DNA from: Dokdonia sp. Dokd-P16
GTDB lineage: Bacteria; Bacteroidota; Bacteroidia; Flavobacteriales; Flavobacteriaceae
Length of the DNA: 64,000 bases
Assembly: GCF_003095655.1 (NCBI RefSeq)
Contig: NZ_CP029151.1
Span: forward strand, 1,239,001 to 1,303,000
Direction of reading: 5' to 3'
Shown here: in pieces, positions 15,880 to 23,929 of the stretch
How positions within the stretch are numbered: the stretch's first letter is position 1
How the letters are laid out: each line of letters opens with the position of its first letter
The notes under the pieces: generated by a model
Database searches by the model: none
Told to the model about the DNA's origin: nothing
Seen by the model: only the letters and a program-made list of their open reading frames with translations
Made by a program: the position numbers and the translations under genes

Positions 15880-16263
15880 ATGGAAGTACAAGGTAAAGTA
15901 AAGATGGTCGGTGAGACTCAAACATTTGGGAGTAACGGCTTTAGAAAAAGAGAACTTGTCGTAACGACAGAAGAGCAATACCCACAGCACATTATGGTGG
16001 AGTTTGTACAAGATAAAACAGATCTTTTGAACAACTATGCTGTTGGTCAAAACGTAAAAGTGAGCATTAACTTAAGAGGTCGCGAGTGGGTAAATCCACA
16101 AGGAGAGACTAAGTATTTTAACTCTATACAAGGATGGCGCATTGAGAATGTAGCAGCAAATGCTGGTGGCGGTGGTCAACCACTTCCTCCTATGCCTCCT
16201 GCAGATTCTTTTGAGCCTGCAACAAACCTTAATAGTGACGATCACGACGATCTACCATTTTAA
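15880..16263 (+). CDS. DUF3127 protein (single-strand-binding-like OB fold)
   Basis: This 127-residue protein matches DUF3127, a small family nearly confined to Bacteroidota. Diagnostic segments are RKRELVVTTEEQYPQHI, VGQNVKVSINLRGREW and KYFNSIQGWRIE. The tail is disordered: Gly-rich, Pro-rich and then acidic, ending DDHDDLPF. That ending recalls the acidic DDLPF-type tip of SSB proteins, which recruits repair partners. A role in nucleic-acid binding is inferred from fold and tail. The ATG at 15880 is preferred to an upstream TTG. Confidence 0.85.
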   Translation: MEVQGKVKMVGETQTFGSNGFRKRELVVTTEEQYPQHIMVEFVQDKTDLLNNYAVGQNVKVSINLRGREWVNPQGETKYFNSIQGWRIENVAANAGGGGQPLPPMPPADSFEPATNLNSDDHDDLPF

Positions 16264-16291
16264 GACGATAAAGATCAATGTATTGATATTT

Positions 16292-16330
16292 GAACCCAAA
16301 ACAATTAACTTGTTTTGGGTTCTTTATTTT
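16292..16330 (+). terminator. Rho-independent terminator after the DUF3127 gene
   Basis: The 13-bp stem GAACCCAAAACAA/TTGTTTTGGGTTC is followed by TTTATTTT. Confidence 0.9.
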
Positions 16331-16347
16331 TACACCTTTATCAACCT

Positions 16348-16713
16348 ATGATTGTATACGGAGTTTGTAAAAGTTGCCATAACCACTTGAGCCTAAATGT
16401 TCTTGCAGGAACACGCACAGAACTCTCAAAACAAATAGGTGTAAGCATTTCAAAAAAATGTAATCGCTGTGGCGTTACTAATACCTTTACTATAAACCAA
16501 CTCAAAGCCAAACTCTCAAAACGCATACGTCATGCGGTTTTCGAGGTTGCAATTGTGGGTGTCGTTGTATTATTTGCTAGCTGCTACTTTATCTCAGATA
16601 TAACCTACATCGCATTAATAATTGCGCTTTATATAGCACTTGCAACGGGCTATGTGTGGTATACACGAAGAAATTTTCAGGTGATTGATACTTTTAATAG
16701 AAGCAAAGCCTAG
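16348..16713 (+). CDS. Small zinc-ribbon membrane protein
   Basis: This 121-residue protein begins with a two-knuckle zinc ribbon, CKSCHNHL and CNRCGVTN, of the kind found in rubredoxin-like sensor domains. A basic stretch (KAKLSKRIRH) and two membrane helices follow (about residues 68-85 and 88-105). No known function was recognised. Its end overlaps the longest reading of the aat gene, but with the GTG start chosen for aat the two genes are 31 bp apart and probably co-transcribed. Confidence 0.65.
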   Translation: MIVYGVCKSCHNHLSLNVLAGTRTELSKQIGVSISKKCNRCGVTNTFTINQLKAKLSKRIRHAVFEVAIVGVVVLFASCYFISDITYIALIIALYIALATGYVWYTRRNFQVIDTFNRSKA

Positions 16714-16744
16714 TTATCTTTGTGTACATCTATTAACAATACTC

Positions 16745-17401
16745 GTGCTTTTACTCCCAGAAGATCAACATTGGAATAATGACCCTTGGTTTCCAGAACA
16801 CCATCTGGCAGACGAGGAAGGACTACTTATGGTAGGCGGTGATCTCACTACAGACTGGTTACTACTCGCATACAATTCTGGCATCTTCCCTTGGTATAAT
16901 GAAGGACAGCCTATTTTATGGTGGACGCCAGACCCGCGTATGGTAGTAAAACCTAGTGACGTACATGTATCAAAATCTATGCGCAAAGTGTTACGAGACA
17001 ATCACTTTACAGTTACCTATAACCAGAATTTTCTAGAAGTCATACTTGCTTGTAAACGCATTAAGCGCAACGGTCAAGATGGCACGTGGATTACTAATGA
17101 TATTATAGATGCATACCTCAGATTACACGAGCTAGGTCATGCTATTTCTGTTGAGGTTTGGCATGATGAAAAATTAGTCGGAGGTCTTTACGGGATTGAT
17201 CTCAAGGAGAAGGGAATATTTTGTGGAGAGAGCATGTTTGCAACCATGAGCAATGCTAGCAAGGTGGGATTTATTACGCTTTCGCGAAAGCTAGAAAAAG
17301 AAAATTACCACCTCATCGATTGCCAGATGTATACAGACCACCTAGCGAGCCTAGGTGCCGTTGAAATTCCACGAGATTTATTTCTAGAATATCTACAGTA
17401 G
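16745..17401 (+). CDS. aat: Leucyl/phenylalanyl-tRNA-protein transferase
   Basis: This enzyme moves Leu or Phe from tRNA to N-terminal Arg or Lys of proteins, marking them for ClpS/ClpAP. Landmarks are FPEHHLADEEGLLMVGGDL, YNSGIFPWYNEGQPILWWTPDPR, HEVGHAISVE-like ELGHAISVEVW, GLYGI and CGESMFA. I use the GTG at 16745 (218 residues), because homologs start about ten residues before the FP motif; the longer TTG reading at 16685 overlaps the upstream gene. The dispersed palindrome lies near residue 180, read TLSRKL, replacing a helix segment without a frameshift. Confidence 0.92.
   Translation: MLLLPEDQHWNNDPWFPEHHLADEEGLLMVGGDLTTDWLLLAYNSGIFPWYNEGQPILWWTPDPRMVVKPSDVHVSKSMRKVLRDNHFTVTYNQNFLEVILACKRIKRNGQDGTWITNDIIDAYLRLHELGHAISVEVWHDEKLVGGLYGIDLKEKGIFCGESMFATMSNASKVGFITLSRKLEKENYHLIDCQMYTDHLASLGAVEIPRDLFLEYLQ
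17278..17291. repeat. Dispersed palindrome, copy 8 (in aat)
   Basis: Exact 14-bp form, read as LSRK at residue 180. Confidence 0.95.
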
Positions 17402-17416
17402 CAATGCCTTGCGTCC

Positions 17417-17986
17417 CTACTGCACCTTATTATATCTGAAGCAGCTTACTTCATGGTCATTTACCATACCAATAGCTTGCATGAATGCATAGATAATGGT
17501 GCTTCCCACAAACTTGAATCCGCGTTTTTTTAGGTCTTTTGATATGGCATCACTCAGCGGTGTGTTGGCTGGAGCTTCCTTATAGAATTGCACCTCATTT
17601 TGGATAGGAGTATTATCTACATAAGCCCATAGATACTTAGAAAAACTTCCAAACTCTTTTTGTATCTCCATATACAGCCTAGCATTTGTGACTGTACCAC
17701 GCACTTTTAATTTATTTCTGATAATGCCGGCATCTTGCAATAATGACTGGATTTTATCTTCCTTATATGCTGCAATACGCTTGTAGTCAAAATTATCAAA
17801 GGCTACTCTAAAGTTCTCTCTCTTCTTTAAAATGGTAATCCAACTCAATCCCGCTTGAAAAGTTTCTAATACAAGGAACTCAAAAAGCAAATCCTCATCT
17901 CTCAAGGGAGTTCCCCACTCATTATCATGATACGCTTCATAGAGATCATCACCTACACACCAACCGCATTTATTTTTTGTCATCAT
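17417..17986 (-). CDS. tag: DNA-3-methyladenine glycosylase I
   Basis: This 189-residue enzyme excises 3-methyladenine from alkylated DNA. The family's N-terminal zinc-snap Cys (KCGWC), YEAYHDNEWG, FEFLVLETFQAGLSW and the C-terminal FVGSTIIYAFMQAIGMVNDH are all present, with the late CFR Cys near the end. It is convergent with aat, with only 15 bp between. Two adjacent ATG codons are possible starts (17986 or 17983). Confidence 0.95.
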   Translation of the reverse strand: MMTKNKCGWCVGDDLYEAYHDNEWGTPLRDEDLLFEFLVLETFQAGLSWITILKKRENFRVAFDNFDYKRIAAYKEDKIQSLLQDAGIIRNKLKVRGTVTNARLYMEIQKEFGSFSKYLWAYVDNTPIQNEVQFYKEAPANTPLSDAISKDLKKRGFKFVGSTIIYAFMQAIGMVNDHEVSCFRYNKVQ

Positions 17987-18050
17987 TGATCATTTGGGAT
18001 TCTAAGGTGAAAGATAGTAAGTTTGTAGCAGAGCTCACGACATATGAGCT

Positions 18051-18665
18051 ATGGAAACAATGGAAAAAACAACAACACAATTAATAGCAGAGGGTCTCTC
18101 TCAGGCTATTTCATATCAAGATTATAGAGTACTTACAGAGACTCACGCCCTAGAAGGTACTAATACAGGTCCAGAAGTAACAGAGGCGCTACATAACTAT
18201 ACAATGCTTAATCACAAGCGCATGAAACGTCTAGACAAGACACTCAAGCTCTCTGATGATGTGCAGCAGCAAATAAAAGATTTTAAAGGAGATGTAACTT
18301 GGCTAGTACTTACGGAGAGCTGGTGTGGTGACGCTGCTCAAACGATGCCTATGATGCAAAAGTTTGCAGACCTCAACCCTAAGATTACATTTAAAGTTAT
18401 TCTTAGAGATGAGAATCTTGATCTTATGGATCAGTTTTTATATAATGGAGGGCGTTCTATTCCGAGACTAATCGCTGTAAATAGCGACACTAATGAAGTG
18501 ATAGCAGACTGGGGACCACGTCCATCTGAGGCCACAAAAATGGTTAATGATTATAAAGAAGCTCACGGTAAGTTAACTCCAGAATTTAAAGAAGATTTAC
18601 AAGTGTGGTATAACAAAGACAAAGGGCAAGGAACAGCTCAGGATTTACTTAAACTACTTAAGTAA
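18051..18665 (+). CDS. Thioredoxin-fold protein with a single active-site cysteine
   Basis: This 204-residue protein has no signal peptide. Its thioredoxin fold is marked by VTWLVLTESWCGDAAQTMPM (about residues 83-102) and the cis-proline region GGRSIPRLI. The active site reads WCGDA, so the second Cys of CxxC is missing; this variant occurs in a Bacteroidota family annotated only as thioredoxin-like. It cannot work as a normal disulfide oxidoreductase and may act through a mixed disulfide or as a peroxidase-like protein. It is convergent with the TonB-like gene, 6 bp apart. Confidence 0.8.
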   Translation: METMEKTTTQLIAEGLSQAISYQDYRVLTETHALEGTNTGPEVTEALHNYTMLNHKRMKRLDKTLKLSDDVQQQIKDFKGDVTWLVLTESWCGDAAQTMPMMQKFADLNPKITFKVILRDENLDLMDQFLYNGGRSIPRLIAVNSDTNEVIADWGPRPSEATKMVNDYKEAHGKLTPEFKEDLQVWYNKDKGQGTAQDLLKLLK

Positions 18666-18671
18666 GCTCGT

Positions 18672-19397
18672 CTATCCTTGAAAATCAAAAGTCACACTCC
18701 CTAGTTGTGTGGCTTTATTTCCTTTATCAAAGTAAGCTCTTGTTAAATACTCCATTGCCTGATCTATGAGACATCCGTTTGAACTTGTAGAAGCACTTTT
18801 ATTATAATCCTTATCAATGATGGTTCCTTTATCGTTTACGGTAATATTCACCACTATCTTGCCGTAAGCATCACATGTATACACAGGATTAGGAAGAGCG
18901 ATGGCAGTACGACCTACTAGATCATATGACACCGTACTCTGTCTATAAGCACTTTTCTTTTTCTTATTACGTGCAGCTTCTCGGGCATCTATAGCCGCTT
19001 GTACCTCTTCTCTTTTTGCTTCTAGAATACCTTCTCTAGCTTCTTGAAGTGCCTTAAGCTTAGCCTCATTGTCGTCATTAAGTTGCTCTACACTATTCTG
19101 CTGTTGAGCTTCTATTGCTTTTCTAATTTCGTCTTCCTCTTGAAAGCTTCTATTTTCCTTTCTAAGTTGAGCGGTATTGTAGGCTTGGTTGGTTTTTGAA
19201 ATGCGACGCTCTTGAACTTGATCTTCTTGTTGCTCTTGAAGCTCCTCTGCTATCTCCTCAGTAATTACAGGAATCTCAATAAACTCCTCTATTTCCCCTT
19301 GATATGGTTTTACTCCCAGAAAGAAAAAAACGAGCACAAGTAAACTTGCCCCCGTAACGGTAATTAGTAAAGCCTTATCAGAATGAGAAATCTTCAT
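18672..19397 (-). CDS. TonB-like energy-transducer family protein
   Basis: This 241-residue protein has an N-terminal membrane anchor (residues 10-29). A long charged coiled-coil region rich in Glu, Gln and Lys follows (about 40-150, IEAQQQNSVEQLNDDNEAKL). The compact C-terminal domain VYTCDAYGKIVVNITVNDKG...LIDQAMEYLTRAYFD resembles the TonB/TolA C-terminal fold. The layout fits a TonB or TolA periplasmic bridge. It lacks the proline-rich spacer of classic TonB, so an energy-transducer role is likely but not proved. It sits 59 bp after truB on the same strand. Confidence 0.7.
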   Translation of the reverse strand: MKISHSDKALLITVTGASLLVLVFFFLGVKPYQGEIEEFIEIPVITEEIAEELQEQQEDQVQERRISKTNQAYNTAQLRKENRSFQEEDEIRKAIEAQQQNSVEQLNDDNEAKLKALQEAREGILEAKREEVQAAIDAREAARNKKKKSAYRQSTVSYDLVGRTAIALPNPVYTCDAYGKIVVNITVNDKGTIIDKDYNKSASTSSNGCLIDQAMEYLTRAYFDKGNKATQLGSVTFDFQG

Positions 19398-19456
19398 AAA
19401 GAACTAAAATAATAAAAGAAAAACAGGTCAATCGCCTAATAACAGCGTTTCACGAA

Positions 19457-20179
19457 TTATTCCTCCGTGGAACCAGCTGTAATTTCGGCTATAAATCCAT
19501 CAAGAGACTGTGCATCATCTACGTTGTAATCACCTATTTTGGTTCTTCTCAATGCACTTAAGTGCGCTCCACTTTTGAGTCCTTCGCCAAAGTCAAATGC
19601 TAGTGATCTAATATATGTTCCTTTACTACAGCGCACTTTAAAATCTACTTCAGGCATGGCAATGCGAGTGATTTCAAAAGATGAGATATTAATCTCACGT
19701 TTAGGAATATCTACTTCTTCTCCTGCTCGTGCAAATTCATACAAGCGTTTCCCCTCCTTTTTGAGTGCAGAAAATACTGGTGGGCGTTGCATGATGTTTC
19801 CTTGGTACGCTTTCGCGAAAGCGTAAATATCCTCATCAGTAATATGCTCTGTAGAAAAAGTTTGATCTACTTCTGTCTCAAGATCATAACTAGGCGTTGT
19901 ACCTCCTAACACAATAGTACCAGTATATTCTTTTTCTTGACCTACGAACTCATGTAAACGCTTTGTAAATTTACCTGTACAAATAATCATAAGACCCGTT
20001 GCCAATGGATCCAGCGTACCTGCATGACCTACTTTGATTTTTTTTATATTTCGGTTCTTGCGTATGAGCCAGCGCACTTTATTAACCAGCTGAAATGAGG
20101 TCCATTCTAGGGGTTTATCAAAAATGAGTACTTGCCCATCTCTAAAATCTTGATCTGTAAGTGCAGTAATATCTACCAT
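19457..20179 (-). CDS. truB: tRNA pseudouridine-55 synthase
   Basis: This 240-residue enzyme makes pseudouridine 55 in the T loop of tRNA. The catalytic Asp lies in VGHAGTLDPLATGLM (about residues 50-64), and KEYTGTIVLGG, MQRPPVFSALKKEGKRLYE and VRCSKGTYIRSLAFDFG are intact. Near residue 121 the dispersed palindrome is translated as YAFAKAYQG, standing where other TruB proteins have a helix leading into the FxG segment. The start codon overlaps the uppP stop codon by one base. Confidence 0.96.
   Translation of the reverse strand: MVDITALTDQDFRDGQVLIFDKPLEWTSFQLVNKVRWLIRKNRNIKKIKVGHAGTLDPLATGLMIICTGKFTKRLHEFVGQEKEYTGTIVLGGTTPSYDLETEVDQTFSTEHITDEDIYAFAKAYQGNIMQRPPVFSALKKEGKRLYEFARAGEEVDIPKREINISSFEITRIAMPEVDFKVRCSKGTYIRSLAFDFGEGLKSGAHLSALRRTKIGDYNVDDAQSLDGFIAEITAGSTEE
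19807..19824. repeat. Dispersed palindrome, copy 9 (in truB)
   Basis: Full 18-bp form, read as YAFAKAY at residue 121. Confidence 0.95.
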
Positions 20180-20979
20180 TAAGCTTGATTATATATGGAA
20201 AATCCTATCGCAATTACTCCTACAATAAGACAGTAAATAGCAAACCAAGAGAGTTTACTTTTCTTAACCAATTTAATCATCCACGTACACGCTACAAGTC
20301 CTGCTACAAAAGCAGCCACAAAGCCTATTACTAGCACAGATACGTTACCCGTTTGCGTGGTAAGTGCTCCATCCATAAGGTCTTTTGCAATCTTCCCAAA
20401 AATAAGTGGGATTACCATTAAAAATGAAAAACGCGCTGCTTTGCTCTTATCGTTACCTAATAAAACAGAGGTAGATATAGTCGCTCCACTACGAGAAATA
20501 CCAGGAATCATTGCCACTGCTTGAGAGACACCAATTATAAATGCATTTGAAAAAGTAACATTCTTTTGAGTGTCTTTTGCTCTATCTGCAAAGTATAATA
20601 GCACCGCAGTTACAAGAAGCATACAGCCTACGAGCATGATATTTCCTCCAAAAAGCGCTTCTAGCTGTTCTTCAAAAAAGAGCCCTACAATCACTGCAGG
20701 AATCATTGATAACACGATTTTTGCAGAGAACTTTGTTTCTTCATTCCACTTGAATGAAAACAATCCGCTTAAAATTTCTATGATATCTTTTCTAAAAACT
20801 ACGATCGTAGAAAGTGCCGTGGCAAAATGCACAACAACGGTAAACATCAAGCTTTCTTCTGGGACAGAAGTGTCTCCTAGGATTGCCTTCCCTAGTTCTA
20901 AATGACCACTAGAAGAAACTGGTAAAAACTCTGTGAGTCCTTGAATGACACCAAGGATTAATGCGTCTAAGTTATCCAT
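20179..20979 (-). CDS. uppP: Undecaprenyl-diphosphatase
   Basis: This 266-residue membrane protein recycles undecaprenyl diphosphate, the lipid carrier for wall and surface glycans, to the monophosphate. The family signatures are exact: ILGVIQGLTEFLPVSSSGH near the N-terminus and VAMIPGISRSGATIS in the middle. About eight membrane helices are visible. It is translationally coupled to truB (one-base overlap) and lies 38 bp after the DUF3098 gene in the ftsX block. Confidence 0.96.
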   Translation of the reverse strand: MDNLDALILGVIQGLTEFLPVSSSGHLELGKAILGDTSVPEESLMFTVVVHFATALSTIVVFRKDIIEILSGLFSFKWNEETKFSAKIVLSMIPAVIVGLFFEEQLEALFGGNIMLVGCMLLVTAVLLYFADRAKDTQKNVTFSNAFIIGVSQAVAMIPGISRSGATISTSVLLGNDKSKAARFSFLMVIPLIFGKIAKDLMDGALTTQTGNVSVLVIGFVAAFVAGLVACTWMIKLVKKSKLSWFAIYCLIVGVIAIGFSIYNQA

Positions 20980-21017
20980 AACCGCAAAGATAAGATTGTC
21001 GTTATAAGGGGCAAGTG

Positions 21018-21281
21018 TTACTTCCCTTTATTAGGGTTGAGTAGTATTGCATATACTTCTATACCAAAACCTATGAGAATCACAGCAGGTGCTAGACGTA
21101 TACGTCTCCATGAGTAGATCTCAGGATTAAAAACATTAGGGTCGTCACTACCACCACCAGACATTAGTATAAAGCCTAAGGCAATCACGCCAAGTCCAAT
21201 AAGCATCCAGATAAAATTCTTCTTACCAAAGATAAATTCGGTTTCCTGTTTAATGACTTCTTTACGTTTTTGTTCTCCCAT
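21018..21281 (-). CDS. DUF3098 membrane protein
   Basis: This 87-residue protein has two membrane helices, about residues 24-41 (WMLIGLGVIALGFILMSGG) and 64-80. Between them is the conserved SGGGSDDPNVFNPEIYSWRRIRLAP segment typical of DUF3098. The family is found in Bacteroidota almost always between ftsX and uppP, as here, so a link to division or envelope growth is likely; the molecular role is unknown. Confidence 0.88.
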   Translation of the reverse strand: MGEQKRKEVIKQETEFIFGKKNFIWMLIGLGVIALGFILMSGGGSDDPNVFNPEIYSWRRIRLAPAVILIGFGIEVYAILLNPNKGK

Positions 21282-21299
21282 AGTAATACTTTTATACTG

Positions 21300-22178
21300 C
21301 TAGTAGTATAATTCGTCTGTGCGCAAATTTAAGAAACGTTGTGTTGCAAGAAAGGTGCTAAACCAAGTAATCACAATACCCATCATAAATACTCCTCCAA
21401 AAAGTGCTCCTAATAGTAGTGGATCATCAAGTAATGTAAGTTGTGGGAAAGTCTTGTTTGCATAATACAATACTCCTGCCATACCTGCTATAGCTATAAG
21501 CGCTCCTATAATCCCTAAACGCACACTTTTCCAAACGAAAGGCCTGCGTATAAATTTTTTAGTCGCTCCAACCATCTGCATGGTTTTTATGGTAAATCGC
21601 TTAGCATACACGGATAATCGTATAGAACTATTAATAAGCAACACTGCTATAAAAGTGAATATCCCTGAGATAATGAGAATCCACAAGCTCATTTTCTTAA
21701 TGTTATCGTTAAGGAGTGAGATTAACGGCTTGTCATACGTCACTTCCTCTACAAAGTTTTTAGAAGCAATTTCTGCTGCGATTTCTGATACTTTTTCTGC
21801 AGATACGTAATCTGCATTAAGGTATAAATCAATGCTATTTTGTAATGGATTTTCCCCAAGGTAATCTACAAAGTTTTCTCCTAAAGCCTCGCTATGCGCT
21901 TCGGCAGCTTCTTCTTTTGATACAAATTGTATGGACTTCGTGTATTCTGCAAGCGACAAAGACTTCTCAAGCTGCTTCATCTCCACATCTTTTGCTCCAT
22001 CTTTAAAGTAAACACCCACTGCAATAGTTTCCTTAAAATAGTCGGCTACTTTTTTGGTATTAAGCACTAGTAATCCTAGTATTCCCAATAGAAATAGCAC
22101 CAAAGCAATACTAATCACCACCGAAAAATAGGAGGTAATTAATCGTCTTTTCTGGTATTTCTCAAAGGATGAACTCAT
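21300..22178 (-). CDS. ftsX: Cell-division ABC-type permease FtsX
   Basis: This 292-residue protein has the FtsX plan: a short cytoplasmic tail, helix 1 (about 17-38), a large periplasmic domain (40-165) that in other bacteria engages a peptidoglycan hydrolase activator, and three further helices with the MQMVGATKKFIRRPF motif. It works with FtsE ATPase, not present in this window. An EnvC-like protein, the classical FtsX partner, is encoded at 41957-43189. It is the first gene of the ftsX-DUF3098-uppP-truB block. Confidence 0.93.
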   Translation of the reverse strand: MSSSFEKYQKRRLITSYFSVVISIALVLFLLGILGLLVLNTKKVADYFKETIAVGVYFKDGAKDVEMKQLEKSLSLAEYTKSIQFVSKEEAAEAHSEALGENFVDYLGENPLQNSIDLYLNADYVSAEKVSEIAAEIASKNFVEEVTYDKPLISLLNDNIKKMSLWILIISGIFTFIAVLLINSSIRLSVYAKRFTIKTMQMVGATKKFIRRPFVWKSVRLGIIGALIAIAGMAGVLYYANKTFPQLTLLDDPLLLGALFGGVFMMGIVITWFSTFLATQRFLNLRTDELYY

Positions 22179-22265
22179 CTGCTAGGGTTTTGAGTAAAAG
22201 TAGTAAATCCTACACACTCCATTATCAAACGAAGAGATTCTGATTGTATTATTTCAAAAAATAAT

Positions 22266-23216
22266 TTATAAGAAGAGATCACTCTCCATATACGCATCTA
22301 TTACACGCTGCTCGCCATCTTTCCCCTTGATACTGTTGCCATGCTCCATTCCTAAAACTCCTTTAAAACCACGACTATGAATGTATTTAAATACATTTTT
22401 ATAGTTAATCTCTCCAGAAGTAGGCTCATTGCGCCCTGGGTTATCTCCTATCTGGAAATACGCAATCTCGTCCCAACACTGTTCTATGTTCGGGATCAAG
22501 TTCCCTTCCTGAATTTGCTGATGGTAAATATCAAATAGAATCTTACATGACGGACTATCTACTGCTTTGCAGATTTGATATGCTTGTGGCGACTTAGATA
22601 AAAAGAGTCCGGGATGATTTCTAAAGTTTAATGGCTCTAGCACCATCACAATACCGTGCGGTTCTAGTAATGCGCTAGCTTGTCTAAGGCTCTCCACCAC
22701 GTTTGCCGTTTGATATGCCATGTCTTGACGCATATCCACATGACCGGGCACCACGGTCATCCATTTTGCATTTACACGCTTTGCAACTTCTATAGAACTT
22801 TTAATATCTGCCAGAAACTCATCACGCCATTCTTGTTTTCCGCTGGCTAGATTTGGTTTTGTCCAGTGTATTTTGTGAGCAACAAAAACTCCCATGGTCA
22901 TTCCGCGTTCTTTCATGACAAGTGCCATCGCTTCTTGTTCGGAAACAGGACGGTTGCGCATCTCATTGTCTTCACAAGCCGTGAAGCCTTGATCTGCCAT
23001 AAAATTGAGCTGATCGATACCATTTTCGCCAGCGAGCTCTTTAAACATCCCTACATGTGGTGCATAGTTGAGATTAAAAGAGTGTGCTCCATTTTTTGCT
23101 TTCGCGAAAGCGGAAACATCTCCTATCCCTTTAACCATAGCATTTACACCAATACTCCCTAAACCTAAAAAGGAACCCGTGAGAGCTCCTTTTTGTATAA
23201 ATTTCCTTCTGTCCAT
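22266..23216 (-). CDS. Sugar phosphate isomerase/epimerase-like TIM barrel, secreted
   Basis: This 316-residue protein begins MDRRKFIQKG, a twin-arginine (Tat) motif, followed by a short hydrophobic stretch, so it is probably exported folded. The AP-endonuclease-2-like barrel shows FKELAGENGIDQLNFMADQGF, VVPGHVD, MVLEPLNFRNHPG, ILFDIYHQQIQEG and GVLGMEHG, which carry the metal-binding Glu, Asp, His and Glu. It resembles hydroxypyruvate isomerase-like enzymes. Just after the signal the dispersed palindrome is translated as SAFAKAK (residue 37). It is the last gene of the minus-strand arm of the sugar cluster. Confidence 0.82.
   Translation of the reverse strand: MDRRKFIQKGALTGSFLGLGSIGVNAMVKGIGDVSAFAKAKNGAHSFNLNYAPHVGMFKELAGENGIDQLNFMADQGFTACEDNEMRNRPVSEQEAMALVMKERGMTMGVFVAHKIHWTKPNLASGKQEWRDEFLADIKSSIEVAKRVNAKWMTVVPGHVDMRQDMAYQTANVVESLRQASALLEPHGIVMVLEPLNFRNHPGLFLSKSPQAYQICKAVDSPSCKILFDIYHQQIQEGNLIPNIEQCWDEIAYFQIGDNPGRNEPTSGEINYKNVFKYIHSRGFKGVLGMEHGNSIKGKDGEQRVIDAYMESDLFL
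23098..23111. repeat. Dispersed palindrome, copy 10 (in the Tat-signal isomerase gene)
   Basis: Exact 14-bp form, read as AFAKA at residue 37, just past the Tat signal. Confidence 0.95.
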
Positions 23217-23283
23217 AACTTATTAAAATTCTTGCAACATTGTCATTTATAGCATTCCATTTATTAATTACATCTGGTGTAAT

Positions 23284-23928
23284 TTATAGAGAATATGTCT
23301 TTCCTCCTGTTGCTTCCTCTAGTGGCAAGCAACCTACTTGTTTACCTGGAATAGGCTCATAAGCGAGTACATTTTCTCCTATTTCTTCTGAAGCTTTCCA
23401 TCCCCATATAGTCATTCCTCTTATATTTCCTAAAAGACTGAATGCTCCAGCATCTGGATCTACCTTTACTGTTTTATCATTTTGATAGGCTTGATAAAAC
23501 TCACCAAGGCTTTTCTGAAATACAGCTTCTTGCTCTTTTGACGAAGTAAGATACTTTGCCAATAGGGCATCATAATCCTCAGCTTCTGCATCATCAAATA
23601 TTTTACCAGATGCATCTTGCAATCTATTTGCAAGCGCATCAAATCCTGCTAGAATTTGCGTTTTGCCTTCTGCATCTACTGCTTGATTCCAGTAAGTATC
23701 TATAAACTTGTGTACACCTACATCTACCGCTCCTGGGATCATCTCGTCAGAAGGAATAATAAGATCTACCATATGGCGCAATGCTTTACCTTGAGTCTTG
23801 CTTAAAAATACAGGCTCAAACACCGGTCCATCTGCTTTACAACTTTGTAAAAGGCTCAATATAGTAGGTGTTGCAACAAGTGCGACTCCACCTAATCCTA
23901 AGTTCTTTATTAATTGTCTTCTATTCAT
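23284..23928 (-). CDS. Gluconate 2-dehydrogenase subunit 3-like protein (small subunit of a GMC dehydrogenase)
   Basis: This 214-residue protein begins MNRRQLIKNLGLGG, a Tat motif, and has a lipobox-like LLQSC at about residue 31. The body matches the gluconate 2-dehydrogenase subunit 3 family (LRHMVDLIIPSDEMIPGAVDVGVHKFID, SLLGNIRGMTIWGW). In lactose or glucoside 3-dehydrogenase and gluconate dehydrogenase, this subunit carries the flavoprotein across the membrane. The start overlaps nothing: it lies 1 bp after the GMC stop codon. A longer reading at 23973 is rejected because it lies inside the GMC gene. Confidence 0.88.
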   Translation of the reverse strand: MNRRQLIKNLGLGGVALVATPTILSLLQSCKADGPVFEPVFLSKTQGKALRHMVDLIIPSDEMIPGAVDVGVHKFIDTYWNQAVDAEGKTQILAGFDALANRLQDASGKIFDDAEAEDYDALLAKYLTSSKEQEAVFQKSLGEFYQAYQNDKTVKVDPDAGAFSLLGNIRGMTIWGWKASEEIGENVLAYEPIPGKQVGCLPLEEATGGKTYSL

Positions 23929-23929
23929 C

